A stretch of 5,596 bases of DNA from Actinomycetes bacterium. GTDB taxonomy: Bacteria; Actinomycetota; Acidimicrobiia; Acidimicrobiales; Palsa-688. The stretch's first letter is position 1. Every line of letters starts with the position of its first letter. Under the pieces are notes generated by a model. It had not been told where the DNA came from, ran no database searches, and saw only the letters and a list, made by a program, of their open reading frames with translations. The position numbers and the translations under genes were made by a program. This document shows positions 5,490-5,596 of the stretch, piece after piece. The stretch lies in assembly GCA_021827285.1 (NCBI GenBank), contig JAKAWM010000210.1:1-5596 (forward strand), read 5' to 3'.

Positions 5490-5596
5490 ACCGAGTGTGG
5501 TGGACAAGGCCCTGAGTGAGGGCCTTGGCTGGCAGCGTGAAGGAAACGAGCTGGTCAAGGTCTGGAAGGGCAAGGACTTCTTAGCCGCCTTGGCCT
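5476..5596 (+). CDS. Pterin-4a-carbinolamine dehydratase-like protein, N-terminal part (3' end outside window)
   Basis: From ATG5476 the frame stays open to the window edge, giving 40 residues beginning MEAIEPSVVDKALSEG. The pattern of a short helix, then LGWQREGNELVKVWKGKDFLAALA, matches the N-terminus of the PCD/DCoH family (4a-hydroxytetrahydrobiopterin dehydratase), where a 'GW...g..L.r.f.fkdF..A' stretch is characteristic. These enzymes dehydrate the pterin carbinolamine formed by aromatic amino-acid hydroxylases; in many bacteria their real role is unclear, and some act as accessory proteins. The catalytic histidine motif would lie beyond the window. The start overlaps the last 14 nt of the kinase gene, which points to translational coupling. 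Only a weak TAGG (5464-5467) lies upstream as a ribosome site. Identification rests on the N-terminal third only. Confidence 0.78.
   Translation, partial: MEAIEPSVVDKALSEGLGWQREGNELVKVWKGKDFLAALA

Noticed and set aside
1..5596. Mobile element, defence island or phage content
   Set aside because: No transposase, integrase, terminal repeats, toxin-antitoxin pair or tRNA is present. The genes are mostly core functions on one strand with uniform composition.

Overview
The window is GC-rich, densely coding DNA with every gene on the + strand. An NAD-dependent LigA, a membrane Ser/Thr kinase with extracellular PASTA repeats, SD-poor starts and GTG initiation together suggest an actinomycete (Actinomycetota), possibly of the Acidimicrobiia type. 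The phylum is an inference from gene content and style; no species can be named from the sequence alone. Layout: (1) 2-310 is the C-terminal end of the tRNA 2-thiouridylase gene mnmA. (2) 311-404 is a short spacer with a 10-bp direct repeat, a compact GC hairpin followed by TTTT (likely mnmA terminator) and a TANNNT element just upstream of the next ATG. (3) 405-2432 is a complete ligA with all catalytic and zinc-binding residues. (4) 2433-2541 is a spacer with weak hairpins, ending in a perfect 8-bp inverted repeat that holds the ribosome-binding site in its loop and the start codon in its 3' arm. (5) 2542-3018 encodes a small SRPBCC/START-like protein of unknown ligand. (6) 3019-3158 is a structured spacer with overlapping inverted repeats. 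(7) 3159-5489 encodes a complete PASTA-domain Ser/Thr kinase: cytoplasmic kinase, Pro/Ala-rich linker with a 33-bp in-frame tandem repeat, one membrane helix and four PASTA repeats. (8) 5476-5596 is the 5' end of a pterin-4a-carbinolamine dehydratase-like gene that overlaps the kinase stop codon by 14 nt. The gene functions are diverse: tRNA modification, replication and repair, a possible lipid or hydrophobic ligand binder, cell-envelope signalling, and pterin metabolism. The window therefore looks like a chromosomal core neighbourhood rather than a mobile island or defence system. I see no transposase, integrase, CRISPR array, tRNA or rRNA. The most noteworthy signals are regulatory: the start-codon hairpin of the SRPBCC gene, TANNNT elements placed so that ligA and the kinase could be leaderless, and alternative hairpins in front of the kinase. 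The kinase also has recent repeat expansions in its linker and juxtamembrane segment. No clearly new multi-gene system is visible.
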